A DNA stretch of 64,000 bases from VRUE01 sp963727465 (GCA_963727465.1 CAVSGL010000018.1:62001-126000); one strand, 5' to 3'. Counted from the first letter of the stretch, positions 34,788 to 44,618 are shown. Notes: generated from the letters alone by a model not told the origin. Numbers and translations: made by a program.

Positions 34788-35540
34788 CTATCGCCAGGTG
34801 ACGATGCGACGCTCCGCGAGGGCGAGCAGGGCGAAGAGCGCCAGGGCGATCGCGATCAGCACGAAGGCCGCGGCGAACTCGCGCGCGGTCTCCAGCTGCC
34901 CGTTGTCGAGCAGGATCATGTGGCCGAGACCGGAGTCGGCGCCCGCCCACTCGCCGAACACGGCGCCGATCGGGGCGAACACCGCCGCGATGCGGGCGCC
35001 GCTGAACAGCGAGGGGAGGGCGGTGGGAGCTTCGACCCGCCACAGCAGCTGCCAGCGCGAGGCGTCGAGCGTGCGCATCATCTTGGCCGTCTCCGGATCG
35101 ACGGAGCGCATGCCGTCCAGGGTCGCGACGGTGATCGGGAAGAAGCAGACCAGCGCCACGATCGCCAGCTTCGGGCCGATCCCGAAGCCGAGCCAGATGA
35201 CGAGGATCGGCGCGAAGACCACGATCGGCACCGCCTGCGAGGCGATCAGCAGCGGGTAGAAGGCGTGGCGCAGCGTCGTCGAGAGGCGCAGCAGGGTGGC
35301 GAAGCAGACGCCGGCCACGAGCGCGATCAGAAAGCCGATCAGGACCTCGCGGATCGTCACCCAGGCGTTTTCGGCGATCAGGCCGCGGTTGTCCCAGAGG
35401 GCGGAGGCGATTTCGGCCGGCGAGGGGACGAGGAACGATTCGACCCCGAGCACGTCGGCGAGCAGCCCGGTCGAGGCGGCGACCTGCCACGCACCGATCA
35501 GCGTCGCCAGCGCCAGCATCGGCGGCGCCCAGCGCCTCAT
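34788..35540 (-). CDS. ABC importer permease (SsuC/ThiX-like)
   Basis: The protein has 250 residues from ATG 35540 (MRRWAPPMLALATLIGAWQV). Six TM helices and the BPD_transp_1 coupling loop (MRSVDPETAKMMRTLDASRWQLLWRVEAPTALPSLFSGARIAAVFAPIGAVFGEW) identify an importer permease of the nitrate/taurine/pyrimidine type. It sits 11 bp upstream of the binding-protein gene. A family B-type hairpin (35551-35591) separates it from the ATPase gene. An upstream in-frame ATG would read through that hairpin and is unlikely. Confidence 0.9.
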   Translation of the reverse strand: MRRWAPPMLALATLIGAWQVAASTGLLADVLGVESFLVPSPAEIASALWDNRGLIAENAWVTIREVLIGFLIALVAGVCFATLLRLSTTLRHAFYPLLIASQAVPIVVFAPILVIWLGFGIGPKLAIVALVCFFPITVATLDGMRSVDPETAKMMRTLDASRWQLLWRVEAPTALPSLFSGARIAAVFAPIGAVFGEWAGADSGLGHMILLDNGQLETAREFAAAFVLIAIALALFALLALAERRIVTWR

Positions 35541-35550
35541 CGATGCCCCT

Positions 35551-35591
35551 GTGGCGAGTTTCCCCCCGAAAAAGGGGGGGTAAGTCGCCAC
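35551..35591. repeat. Hairpin between ABC ATPase and permease genes
   Basis: GTGGCGA...CCCCCC pairs with GGGGGGG...TCGCCAC around GAAAA. It has the C-run/G-run centre and length of the family B hairpins, but a different stem sequence. Within an operon it may tune the ATPase-to-permease expression ratio. Confidence 0.6.
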
Positions 35592-35595
35592 ACGT

Positions 35596-36420
35596 TCACC
35601 GGGACCCCCGGTGCAGGGCGGCCATCGCCCGCTCGCGGGCGGCGACGAACTCCGGGGCGGTGACGGCGGCGTCGCGGTCGGGGGCGCGCGGGGCCGGGGT
35701 CTCGAGCTGCTCGACCACGCGCGCCGGCCGGGCCGAGAGCACGGCGACGCGGTCGGCCAGGTAGAGCGCCTCCTCGACGTCGTGGCTGACCAGCACGACC
35801 GTGCGCGGGTCGGCGCGCAGCGCCGCCGCCAGCCAGCCCTGCATCTCCGCCCGGGTGATCGCGTCGAGCGCGGCGAACGGCTCGTCCAGGGCCAGCACCG
35901 GCTTGCCGGCGACGAGCGTGCGCAGGAAGGCGACCCGCTGCCGCATCCCGCCCGAGAGCTCGGCGGGGCGCGTGCGCTCGAAGCCGGCGAGGCCGAAGCG
36001 CTCGAAGAGGCGGCCGGCCTCCGCCCGCGCCGCCCCCCGTCCCACGCCGCGGTTGCGCAGCGCCAGCGCCGCGTTGTCGATCGCGCTCAGCCAGGGGAGC
36101 AGCAGGTCGCGCTGGGGCATGAAGGCGCAGTGGGCCAGGCGCTCCGCCGCGTTGCCGCCGCCGGCGACCCCGATCGCGCCGCCGCTCGGCTCCTGGAGGC
36201 CGGCGATCAGCTCGAGCAGGGTCGACTTGCCGCAGCCGGAGGGGCCGACCAGGCCGAGCACGCCCCCCGCCGGAACCTCCAGGTCGAGGCGCTCGATCGC
36301 GGCCAGCTCGCCGTAGCGGTGCGCCAGTCCGCGCACGGCGACGGCGGCCCCGGCGGCAGGCGATGCGGCCTCGGCGGCGAATTGCCCAAATTCGGCAGAC
36401 ACGCTGCTATCCTGGCGCAC
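35596..36420 (-). CDS. ABC importer ATP-binding protein (SsuB/ThiZ-like)
   Basis: The protein has 274 residues. Walker A is GPSGCGKSTLLELIAGL, the Q-loop CAFMPQRDLLLPWLS, the signature ELSGGMRQRVAFLRTL, Walker B PVLALDEPFAALD and the switch VLVSHDVEEALYLADRV. These match ATPases of nitrate/sulfonate/taurine/pyrimidine importers. It is first in the operon, divergent from the TauE gene, with about 60 bp between them. That gap contains TTGACTTAGAAGGTCAA (36430-36446), a short dyad that could be a promoter element or operator. Confidence 0.93.
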   Translation of the reverse strand: MRQDSSVSAEFGQFAAEAASPAAGAAVAVRGLAHRYGELAAIERLDLEVPAGGVLGLVGPSGCGKSTLLELIAGLQEPSGGAIGVAGGGNAAERLAHCAFMPQRDLLLPWLSAIDNAALALRNRGVGRGAARAEAGRLFERFGLAGFERTRPAELSGGMRQRVAFLRTLVAGKPVLALDEPFAALDAITRAEMQGWLAAALRADPRTVVLVSHDVEEALYLADRVAVLSARPARVVEQLETPAPRAPDRDAAVTAPEFVAARERAMAALHRGSR

Positions 36421-36479
36421 TCCGCGCTTTTGACTTAGAAGGTCAAGAAAGTCGATAACCAGTTGGCGCGGCCGAGATC

Positions 36480-37412
36480 ATGGACCCAGCGATCATCCTT
36501 TTCGGACTCGGAATCGGCATCCTCGTCGGGATGACCGGGATGGGCGGCGGCTCGCTGATGACGCCGCTGCTGATCCTGATCTTCGGCATCCAGCCGACGA
36601 CGGCGATCGGCACCGACATCTTCTACTCGGCGGTGACCAAGACGGTGGGCGGCTGGCGCCACCTGCGGATGAAGACCGTGAACATGGAGCTGGTCAAGTG
36701 GCTGGCGCTGGGCAGCGTGCCCGCCGCGGTGGGCGGGGTCGCGCTCGTCTCCGTGATCAAGGACCACATCGGCGAAGCGCGCCTCGACTCGCTCGTCTAC
36801 GCCGTCCTCGGCGGCACCCTGTTGATGGTCGGCATCGTGACCCTGACGCGGGCGCTGATCCTGCGCAACCTGGTCGACGAGCGCGACCGCTTCGAGGTCG
36901 AGCGGCGGCACAAGGTCGCCGCGGTCGCGATCGGCGCCACCACCGGCTTCGTCATCGGCATCACCTCTGCCGGCTCGGGCACGGTGATCGCGATCCTGCT
37001 GATCGCGGTCTACCGCCTGGCGCCGAAAAAGGTCGTCGGCACCGACGTCTTCCACGCCGCGGTGCTGCTCTGGGCGGCCGGGATCGCCCACTGGGTCGGC
37101 GGCAACGTCGACTTCGCCCTCGCCGGCGAAATCCTGATCGGCTCGATCCCGGGCGTGGTGATCGGCGCGTCGCTGTCGAGCAAGGCGCCGCAGGGCTTCA
37201 TCCGCACCGCGCTCGGCGTCGTCCTGGTCGGCTCGGGGATCGTCACGATCCAGAAGGGCGACCCGAACGTCTGGCCGATCGCCGCCCTCGTCGCGGCGAT
37301 CGGGATGGGCGCGATCCTCGCGGCGCCGCGCATCCTGCACCGCCGCCGCCAGCGCGAAGAGCGGCAGCGGCTGGAGCGCGGCGGGCGGGTCGCGCCGGAG
37401 TACAGCGGGTAG
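36480..37412 (+). CDS. TauE/SafE-family anion exporter
   Basis: The protein has 310 residues and about eight TM helices. The two repeats carry the family's glycine-rich starts: GIGILVGMTGMGGGSLMTPLLILIFGIQPTTAIGTDIFYSAVTK, and GATTGFVIGITSAGSGTVIAILL...VGTDVFHAAVLLWAAG. TauE/SafE proteins export sulfite or related organosulfur anions. An Rrf2-type regulator follows 10 bp after its stop, and a sulfonate/pyrimidine-like ABC importer is divergent. A sulfur role is therefore plausible, but is inference. Confidence 0.88.
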   Translation: MDPAIILFGLGIGILVGMTGMGGGSLMTPLLILIFGIQPTTAIGTDIFYSAVTKTVGGWRHLRMKTVNMELVKWLALGSVPAAVGGVALVSVIKDHIGEARLDSLVYAVLGGTLLMVGIVTLTRALILRNLVDERDRFEVERRHKVAAVAIGATTGFVIGITSAGSGTVIAILLIAVYRLAPKKVVGTDVFHAAVLLWAAGIAHWVGGNVDFALAGEILIGSIPGVVIGASLSSKAPQGFIRTALGVVLVGSGIVTIQKGDPNVWPIAALVAAIGMGAILAAPRILHRRRQREERQRLERGGRVAPEYSG

Positions 37413-37422
37413 GTTTCCGGGC

Positions 37423-37878
37423 GTGCGCGTCTCCGCCAAGGCCGATTACGCAGTCCGCGCCGCCGCCGAGCTGGCCGCGGCGAAGGACGGGCCGATCAAG
37501 GGCGAGCAGCTGGCCGAGGCGCAGGACATCCCGCTTCAGTTCCTCGAGCACATCCTGCTCGAGCTCAAGCACCACGGGATCGTCCGCGCCCGGCGCGGCG
37601 CCAAGGGCGGCTACTGGCTGGCCAAGCCGGCCGACACGGTGACGATCGCCGACGTCGTGCGCGCGGTCGAGGGCCCGATCGCCCACGTCCAGTCGGCGCC
37701 ACCGGAGTCGATCGAGTACCGCGGCAACGCCGAGCACCTACAGGAGGTCTGGATCGCCGTCCGCGCCAACCTGCGGGCGGTGCTGGAGCACGTCACTCTC
37801 GCCGACCTCGTCAGCGGCGACCTCCCCACCACCGTCCGCGGCCTCGCCGCCCAGCCCGACGCCTGGGCCCCCCGCTAA
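37423..37878 (+). CDS. Rrf2-family transcriptional regulator without Fe-S cysteines
   Basis: The protein has 151 residues from GTG 37423. It opens MRVSAKADYAVRAAAELAAA, with the winged helix ...GEQLAEAQDIPLQFLEHILLELKHHGIVRARRGAKGGYWLAKPADTVTIADVVRAVEGPI, the standard Rrf2 pattern. No cysteine is present, so it cannot bind an Fe-S cluster as IscR or NsrR do. It more likely resembles CymR, which works through protein partners in sulfur metabolism. It probably regulates the adjoining tauE-like gene. Confidence 0.9.
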   Translation: MRVSAKADYAVRAAAELAAAKDGPIKGEQLAEAQDIPLQFLEHILLELKHHGIVRARRGAKGGYWLAKPADTVTIADVVRAVEGPIAHVQSAPPESIEYRGNAEHLQEVWIAVRANLRAVLEHVTLADLVSGDLPTTVRGLAAQPDAWAPR

Positions 37879-37887
37879 ATGCCCAGA

Positions 37888-37925
37888 TGAAGGGTTGTGG
37901 CCCCTGGAGGGGCCACAACCCTTCA
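37888..37925. repeat. Hairpin repeat, family B (copy 2)
   Basis: TGAAGGGTTGTGGCCCC pairs exactly with GGGGCCACAACCCTTCA around TGGA. The preceding bases GCCCAGATGAAGG are also shared with copy 3 at 48369. It lies 9 bp after the Rrf2 stop. Confidence 0.8.
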
Positions 37926-37958
37926 ATCGCGGGCCGGTACGGGCTAATCTGGGCGTAG

Positions 37959-38834
37959 GTGAGATCTCGTCCGATCCTCGCGGTTGCGTTGCTGGCGTTG
38001 CTGTTGACGGCGGCGCCCGCCGGCGCTGCGTCGCTCACCCCCGGATCCGACGACGACGCCGTCGTCGTGATCAACGGCGACGTGCAGGTCGGCCCCGGAG
38101 AGGTCGTGGAGGGCGTCTTCATCGCCGCCGGCGACGCCGATGTCCGCGGGCGGGTCGACGGCGACATCGTCCTCGCCTCCGGCGACGTGACGATCCGCGG
38201 CCGCGTCGACGGCGACGTGGTGACGTTCGGCGGCCGTGCCCGGCTGCTGCCCGGCGCCCGGGTTGACGGCAAGCTGCTCTACGGCGGCGAGCGGCCGCTG
38301 GTGGCGCCGCGGGCGATCGTCACCGGCGAGACCGAAAAGGTCGGCTGGGACGGGATCGACGCGCTGCCCTTCGTCGCCGCGTTCGTCTTCTGGCTGGCGG
38401 TCACGCTCTCGGTCGCGATCCTCGGCGTCCTGCTGCTCCTGCTCGCCCCGCGTGCCGCCGAGGCGACGGTCGCGCAGGCCCACTCGCGCTTCTGGACCGC
38501 GACCGCGATCGGCGCCGGGGTCTTCGTCGCCCTGCCGCTGCTCGCCTTCGTCGCCGCGATCACCCTGATCGGACTGCCGCTCGCGATCGGCGTCGCCCTG
38601 GCATTGCTGCCGCTCGCTGCGGTCGCCTATGCGACGAGCGCGTGGACGCTGGGGCGCGTCCTGGTCAAGCCGCCGGCCAACCGCTTCCTCGCCTTCCTCG
38701 CCGGCCTCGCGATCCTCCGCGTCGTCGCCCTGATCCCCTTCCTCGGCCTGCTCGTCTGGCTCGCCGCCGTGGTCGTCGGCCTCGGCCTGCTCGGCGCCGC
38801 GATCGTCGCCGCCCGCGCCGAGCCGGCCCGTTAG
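37959..38834 (+). CDS. Bactofilin-like polymer-forming membrane protein
   Basis: The protein has 291 residues from GTG 37959. A signal peptide (RPILAVALLALLLTAAPAGA) leads to a right-handed beta-helix-like repeat: VVVINGDVQVGPGEVVEGVFIAAGDADVRGRVDGDIVLASGDVTIRGRVDGDVVTFGG, where G-x-V-x-G steps repeat every 9-10 residues as in bactofilins. Four TM helices follow in the C-terminal half. The signal peptide places the repeat domain outside the cytoplasm, unlike true bactofilins. The function is not known. Confidence 0.75.
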   Translation: MRSRPILAVALLALLLTAAPAGAASLTPGSDDDAVVVINGDVQVGPGEVVEGVFIAAGDADVRGRVDGDIVLASGDVTIRGRVDGDVVTFGGRARLLPGARVDGKLLYGGERPLVAPRAIVTGETEKVGWDGIDALPFVAAFVFWLAVTLSVAILGVLLLLLAPRAAEATVAQAHSRFWTATAIGAGVFVALPLLAFVAAITLIGLPLAIGVALALLPLAAVAYATSAWTLGRVLVKPPANRFLAFLAGLAILRVVALIPFLGLLVWLAAVVVGLGLLGAAIVAARAEPAR

Positions 38835-38965
38835 TCGCGGCGACGGGTTCCGCGAAACCGGCTTGGCGTGACGGTTTCGGCACGAATTCGCCGCTGAATT
38901 CTTTGTTTGTGCGCGCCACGCGTGCGCCTGCGCGCACGTAGCGTGAGCATCAAACCTAGGAGCGT

Positions 38966-39238
38966 ATGATGCTGCTTATGAAAGAACGAGTCACGATCTC
39001 GGTCGCGCCGGAGGCGCTTGAAGAGGCGCGTGCGGACGTCGCTGCGGGAAGGTCGCCGAACCTTTCGGCGGCAGTGGAAAAGCGGCTCACGAAGGAGAAA
39101 AAGCGACAGGCGCTGCGGGAAGCGATCGCACTCTGGGAAGACGAGTTCGGTCCGATCCCCAAGGAGGCAAGAGAATGGGCACGCAGGGAAATGAGCAGGG
39201 TTCGGAGTCGCGGTTCGTCCTCGACGCCGGAGCGTTGA
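38966..39238 (+). CDS. VapB-like antitoxin
   Basis: The protein has 90 residues, or 86 if ATG 38978 is used; ATG 38969 is best placed after TAGGAG. The N-terminus MKERVTISVAPEALEEARADVAAGRSPNLSAAVEKRL has the ribbon-helix-helix spacing seen in CopG-like antitoxins. The C-terminal part (AIALWEDEFGPIPKEAREWARREM) would wrap the toxin. It overlaps the PIN gene by 64 bp, typical of coupled toxin-antitoxin pairs. Confidence 0.78.
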   Translation: MMLLMKERVTISVAPEALEEARADVAAGRSPNLSAAVEKRLTKEKKRQALREAIALWEDEFGPIPKEAREWARREMSRVRSRGSSSTPER

Positions 39239-39585
39239 TCGGCTTCGAGCGAGGCAGCGGAATGGTCTCCGCGTTGCTGGAGGACGCGGAGGAATGGGGC
39301 GACGAGGTCGTGATTCCCGCAAGCGTGCTCGCGCAGGCATGGCGCGGCGGTCCGACGGTCGCCCGCTTGGCGAAGCTCGTCAATGCGTCTGAGGTCGACG
39401 CTCTGAGCGAGAGCCGCGCGAAGGAGGTTGGCCGGCGCCTCGGCGCTCGCGGGGGACGAGACGTCGTTGACGCCCACGTCGTCTGCTGCGCCGCCGAGCG
39501 CGAAGCCGCGATCCTCACCTCGGATCCCGACGACACAGAAGCCCTGGTCGAACCAGGCGAGGATCTCGGGCTGATCCGTGTCTGA
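39175..39585 (+). CDS. PIN-domain toxin (VapC-like)
   Basis: The protein has 136 residues. The PIN-domain acidic residues are in FVLDAGALIGFERGSG (first Asp and Glu), VIPASVLAQAWRGG, GRRLGARGGRDVVDAHVVCCAA (D-x-x-D-A) and ILTSDPDDTEAL. VapC toxins cut tRNA or rRNA. The ATG 39175 has a good site (AAGGAGG) inside the antitoxin gene. The pair is complete and looks functional. Its 3' end is 9 bp from the convergent VWA gene. Confidence 0.85.
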   Translation: MGTQGNEQGSESRFVLDAGALIGFERGSGMVSALLEDAEEWGDEVVIPASVLAQAWRGGPTVARLAKLVNASEVDALSESRAKEVGRRLGARGGRDVVDAHVVCCAAEREAAILTSDPDDTEALVEPGEDLGLIRV

Positions 39586-39594
39586 GCGTGCGCG

Positions 39595-41009
39595 TCACTC
39601 CGCCGCCGGCACGCCGCCGGCGACGACGTTGACGAAGTTCTCGAGGTGGCGGGTGGTCCAGCACTCGAAGGCGCCGTCGCAGTAGCGCTCGTAGGCGGCC
39701 ATCACCGAGTCGCCGTAGTTCCAGTAGAGCTTCGGCTCGGGGTTGAGCCAGAAGAGCCGGCCGGCGCGTTCGGCGACCTGGGCGAAGACCTCGGCGTGGG
39801 GCTCGCGGCCGTTGGTGCGGGCGTCGCCGAGCACGATCACGGTCGAGCGCGGGTCGAGGTCCTCGGAGATCTCGGCGAGGAACTCGAGCCAGACGCGGCC
39901 GTAGTCGGTGTAGCCGGAGACGTCGGCGACGCCGCCCTCGCTGGAGACGCGCTTGGCGATCGCCGTGAAGTCGCGCTCGTGCTCGAAGATCTCGGTCACC
40001 TCGGAGATCCGCTCGATGAAGACGAAGCTGCGCAGCTTGCGGAACGAGTCGTGCAGGGCGTGCAGGACCGAGAGGAAGAAGACGCTGGCCGAGGTGACGC
40101 TGGTCGAGACGTCGCAGAGCACGTAGATCTCCGGCCGGCGCGGGCGTTTCGGCCGGTAGCGCAGGTGCATCGGCACGCCGCCGGTCTCGAGCGAGGCGCG
40201 CATCGTGCGCCGCACGTCGACCGTCTGCGCCCGCTTGCGGCCGCGCTGCTCGTGGCCGAGCGTCGCCAGCCGGCGCTTCATCTGCGAGACCGCGCGGTGC
40301 ACCGCCGCCAGGTCCTGGGTCGGGCTGGTCGGCAGCGCCCGGTCGAGCTCGGCCAGCGGCCGCGAGGGGGGAAGGGTCTCGGTGCGCTCGATCAGGTCGC
40401 GTTCGAGCTCGCGCCGCAGGTGGCGCTCGAAGCGGTTGAGCTGGTCGCGGTCGATCGGCGGCCGCTCGGCGGCGCCGTCGGTGCCCTCGACCTGCGGCTG
40501 CGGCCCCGCCGTCAGCTCGAGCGTGCGGCGGATCCGCTGCACGTCGACGCCGACCACGCCCGAGCCCTCGCCCTCGCGGCCGAAGGCGGCGATCGCCAGC
40601 CGCGCCAGGTCGCGCATCTCGCCGTCGTTGCCCTCGACGATCGCCTGGCGGATCTGCTCGCGCAGCTCGTCGATGTCGAGCCGCTCGGCGCCCTCGTGGC
40701 GCTCGCCCCCCTCGGCGACCTCGCGCTCGATCGCCTCGGCCTCGGCGGCGCGGAAGAACCAGCGCTCGAACAGCAGCTCGAACAGGCGCCGGTCCTCCTG
40801 CGACTTGGCGATCGTCGCCGCCAGCGCCTCGCGGAAGTCGTCCTGCGATTCCCACGGCACCTGCTCGAGCGCGGCGAAGGCGTCGAGGATCTCCGAGGTG
40901 CCCACCGCCACCCCCTCGCTGCGCAGCTCCTCGCAGAAGCCGAGCAGCTTCGGCGCCAGCCCGGGCGGGCCGGCGTCGGCGCGCTGCCCGTAGGGCGAGG
41001 CCGTCGGGC

Positions 41010-41013
<4 letters not shown>
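39595..41013 (-). CDS. VWA-domain protein, CoxE-like
   Basis: The protein has 472 residues from GTG 41013, overlapping the MoxR gene stop (GTGA). The N-terminal half is helical and charged; the C-terminal half carries a von Willebrand A domain with a metal site DVSTSVTSAS (D-x-S-x-S), a GYTDYGRVWLEFL segment and STVIVLGDARTN. CoxE-like proteins work with MoxR-type AAA ATPases to insert metals into, or activate, enzymes. No carbon monoxide dehydrogenase or other client is encoded nearby. Confidence 0.88.
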
Positions 41014-41900
<887 letters not shown>

Positions 41901-41922
41901 GCGGCGATGATAATCCGCGCCC

Positions 41923-42144
41923 GTGCCCGACCTCGCCCTGTCCCTCGCGACGCTGCTCCCGCACAGCGCCGGCCCCTACATCGCCCTCGTCCTGATCGGC
42001 TTCGGCGTCGGCATCCTCGGCCACCTGAGCAGCTCGCGCTGGCTGGTCGTCGTCGGCGTCGTCCTGATCTTCCTCGGCGCCTTCCTCTTCCCGCTGGCGC
42101 TCAACCTGACCGAGTCGACGCCACCGCAGCTTAAGAATCGCTGA
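41923..42144 (+). CDS. Small two-TM membrane protein
   Basis: The protein has 73 residues from GTG 41923. Two hydrophobic helices (YIALVLIGFGVGILGHL and WLVVVGVVLIFLGAFLFPLAL) form a hairpin with short tails. No family is recognised. The position, divergent from moxR and just upstream of a lipoprotein gene, gives no firm clue. Confidence 0.55.
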   Translation: MPDLALSLATLLPHSAGPYIALVLIGFGVGILGHLSSSRWLVVVGVVLIFLGAFLFPLALNLTESTPPQLKNR

Positions 42145-42175
42145 GGCCGCATCGTCTAGCCTTACGGCCCCCGCA

Positions 42176-43199
42176 ATGAGCCGACCTCGCATCGCCCTCG
42201 CTCTGCTCGCCGCGCTCGCGCTCGGCGTCGCCCTCACCGCCTGCGGCGGCGGTGGCGGCTCGAACGACAAGAGCGCCCAGGAAGTGCTCGAGGGGGCGAC
42301 CCTCCAGGGGGTCGAAAGCGGGGTCATCGACCTCTCGCTCGACCTCAACGCCGCCGGCTCCGAAGGCGGCAAGCTGAACGTCGAGCCTGTCCGGGCCGTT
42401 CCAGGGCGAAGGCGCCGGCAGCCTGCCGCAGCTCGACATGACCGCCAGGGCGAAGGGCAACTACAACGGCGGGAAGGTGGACTTCGAAGGCGGCCTCGTG
42501 CTGCTGCCCAACACCGCCTTCGTCAACTACGAAGGGACCGAGTACGAAGTCGACCCGACCACGTTCAGCTTCGTCGAACAGACGCTGAAGCAGGCGCAGC
42601 GCGAAGCGGGCGCCGAAACCGGCGCCGAAGGTGCGGCCGCCTGCCAGGAAGAATTCGGCAAGCTCAAGGTCGCCGACTTCCTCGAAGGGGGCACGAACGA
42701 AGGCAGCGCCGACGTCGACGGTACGAGCACGACCAAGGTCAGCGGCGAACTGGACGTCGGGGGCGCGATCGACGCGGTGCTGGAAGTGGTCGAAAGCGGC
42801 GCCTGCCGCGCTCAGCTCGCCGCCGCCGGCCCGCTGCCCTCGGAAGAGGAAATCGAAAGCGCGAAGGACGAAATCGCCAATTCGGTCCAGAACCCCCAGG
42901 TCTCCGTCTACGTCGGCGAAGACGGCATCGTGCGCCGCATCTCGGCCGAGCTGAAGATCGAGCCGCAGCGCGGCGGCAGGGGCCCGAAGAGCATCGAAAT
43001 GAAGCTCGACCTGAAGCTCACCGGCGTCAACGAAGAACAGACGATCTCCGCCCCCGGCAAGGCGCAGCCGCTGAGCAAGCTGTTCGTCAAGCTGGGGGTC
43101 AACCCGATCGAACTGCTGGGACTGTTGCAGGGCGAAGAAAGCGGCGAAAGCCTCGGCGAACTGCTCGAAGGGCTGGGCGAAAAAGCAGCGGGACAGTAA
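42176..43199 (+). CDS. Putative lipoprotein, single-base frameshift
   Basis: About 340 residues when one surplus G near 42384 is removed (KLNVSLSGPFQGEGAG restored). The signal is MSRPRIALALLAALALGVALTACGGGGG. The mature part contains QEVLEGATLQGVESGVIDLSLDLNA, then alternating beta-strand-like segments and a C-terminal acidic region (GEESGESLGELLEGLGEK). The layout resembles LppX/LprG-type lipid-carrying lipoproteins (ATLQGVESGVIDLSL...MTARAKGNYNGGKVDFEGG), but I would not assign it. Codon use is notable for frequent GAA among otherwise GAG-rich neighbours. Confidence 0.65.
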
Positions 43200-43206
43200 T
43201 CGCCCC

Positions 43207-44208
43207 TTGAGCTTTCTGCTGCTCGCAGTCAGCTTCGCCGTCATCCTCGCCGGCGCGCTGCTGTTCACCAACGCGGTCGAGTGGATGGGGCACCGGCTCT
43301 CGCTCGGCGAAGGCGCGGTCGGCAGCGTCCTCGCCGCGGTCGGCACGGCGATGCCGGAGACGCTGATCGCGATCGTCGCCCTGATCGGCGCCAAGGAAGG
43401 GGCCGACCAGGTCGCGATCGGGGCGATCGTCGGCGCGCCCTTCCTGCTCGGCACGCTGGCGATGGGCCTGGTCGGTCTCTTCGCCTATCTCTACCGCGAC
43501 CGGCGCAGACAGGGGCTGGAGCTGAACGCCCACGGCGAGACGCTGGAGCGCGACCTGATCTTCTTCCTCGGCTTCTTCGCCCTCTCGCTGGCGCTTGCCT
43601 GGGGGGCGCCGGCGGCGCTGCGCATCCCGGTCGGCATCCTGGCGCTGCTGGCCTACCCGCTCTACATCCGCCGCACGCTGCGGCGCGGCGGCGACGTGCA
43701 GGACCACGAGACGCTCGACCCGCTCGTCTTCGAGCGCCGGCCCGAGCGCCGCATGAACCCGAGTCTGCTGCTCTCGGCGATCCAGCTCCTGGTCGGCCTC
43801 GGGGCGATGGTCGGCGGCGCCCACCTCTTCGTCGAGGAGCTGCTCAACATCGCCGGCGACCTCGGGGTCGAGGCCGTCGTGCTCGCGCTGATCCTCGCGC
43901 CGCTGGCGACCGAGCTGCCGGAGAAGGTCAACAGTTTCTTCTGGGTGCGCGAGGGCAAGGACTCGCTCGCGCTCGGCAACATCACCGGGGCGATGGTCTT
44001 CCAGTCGACGATCCCCTTCGGCATCGGCCTGCTCTTCACCGACTGGGCGCTGAGCCTCAACGCGGCGCTCTCGGTCGTGCTCGGCCTCGCCGGCGGCTTC
44101 CTCGCTTACGAGGCGCTGCACCGCCGCGGCCGCTTCGAGCTGCCCGCCGTGCTCGGCTGGTTCGGCCTCTACGTCGCCTTCATCGTCGTCGTCGCGATCC
44201 GTGGCTGA
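43207..44208 (+). CDS. CaCA-superfamily cation exchanger
   Basis: The protein has 333 residues from TTG 43207. Two alpha-repeats are visible: EGAVGSVLAAVGTAMPETLIAIVALIGAKEGADQVAIGAIVGAPFLLGTLA, and LGVEAVVLALILAPLATELPEKVNSFFWVREGKDSLALGNITGAMVFQST. Each carries the acidic ion-binding residue after P (MPE, LPE) and the G-N/G-A helix break. About ten TM helices are predicted. It most likely swaps Na+ or H+ for Ca2+. Its stop overlaps the GTG of the next small gene. Confidence 0.88.
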   Translation: MSFLLLAVSFAVILAGALLFTNAVEWMGHRLSLGEGAVGSVLAAVGTAMPETLIAIVALIGAKEGADQVAIGAIVGAPFLLGTLAMGLVGLFAYLYRDRRRQGLELNAHGETLERDLIFFLGFFALSLALAWGAPAALRIPVGILALLAYPLYIRRTLRRGGDVQDHETLDPLVFERRPERRMNPSLLLSAIQLLVGLGAMVGGAHLFVEELLNIAGDLGVEAVVLALILAPLATELPEKVNSFFWVREGKDSLALGNITGAMVFQSTIPFGIGLLFTDWALSLNAALSVVLGLAGGFLAYEALHRRGRFELPAVLGWFGLYVAFIVVVAIRG

Positions 44209-44404
44209 GCGCGGCCTCTGCGACGGCTGCGCCCACCAGCAGCTCGTCCCCAACACGCGCGGCTCGGTCTTCAGCCTCTGCCACCGCTCGCGCAGCGACC
44301 CGGCCTTCCCGCGCTATCCCCGCCTGCCGGTGCGCGAGTGCGCCGGCTACGAGCCGCGGACGTCGCCATCGGACCCCGCCGCCCCAAACCCCCGAGCGCG
44401 GTAG
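44201..44404 (+). CDS. Small cysteine-containing protein ending in a family A repeat
   Basis: The protein has 67 residues from GTG 44201, overlapping the exchanger stop. MAERGLCDGCAHQQLVPNTRGSVFSLCHRSRSDPAFPRYPRLPVRECAGYE has four Cys with CxxC spacing, so it could bind zinc. A similar short protein (CxxCxHQxxV...RGSxFxxCxRSxxDxxFPRYPxLPVxxCxGYE) occurs in other actinobacteria, from memory. The natural C-terminus is probably near GYEP. The last residues and the stop (TAG 44402) lie inside a family A palindrome. Confidence 0.7.
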   Translation: MAERGLCDGCAHQQLVPNTRGSVFSLCHRSRSDPAFPRYPRLPVRECAGYEPRTSPSDPAAPNPRAR

Positions 44405-44446
44405 AGCTTTTCCCCGCTATCCGATCAAAACCTCGACCGCGCTCGG
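44392..44446 (+). repeat. Palindromic repeat, family A (copy 5)
   Basis: CCGAGCGCGGTAGAG, core CTTTTCCCCGCTATCCGATC, then AAAACCTCGACCGCGCTCGG. It contains the stop codon of the small Cys protein. Confidence 0.88.
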
Positions 44447-44466
44447 AGGGCCGGCGCTGCCCCGAC

Positions 44467-44516
44467 GAGCGTGGTCGAGGTTCTCATCGCTATGCGGGCA
44501 AAACCTCGACTGCGGT
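44467..44516 (+). repeat. Palindromic repeat, family A (copy 6)
   Basis: GAGCGTGGTCGAGGTTCTCA, TCGCTATGCGGGC, then AAAACCTCGACTGCGGTGC. The outer arms have diverged (CGTGGT against CTGCGGT), so this copy is older or decaying. Confidence 0.8.
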
Positions 44517-44568
44517 GCGGGTCGCACCATGGAATGTCGGAAACTCCGAGGTCGAGGGGGAGAACCGA

Positions 44569-44618
44569 GGTGCGGTCGAGCCTTTGGTCGGTATGCGATC
44601 GCAAGCTCGACCGCAGTT
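44569..44618 (+). repeat. Palindromic repeat, family A (copy 7)
   Basis: AGGTGCGGTCGAGCCTTTGG, TCGGTATGCGATC, then GCAAGCTCGACCGCAGTT. Diverged in the core. The ATG in its core (44593) may start the next gene. Confidence 0.78.

Noticed and set aside
33775..36480. TPP riboswitch before the THI5-like importer
   Set aside because: I searched 36421-36480 and the gene gaps for the CTGAGA and ACC...GATCTGG-type conserved elements and found none.
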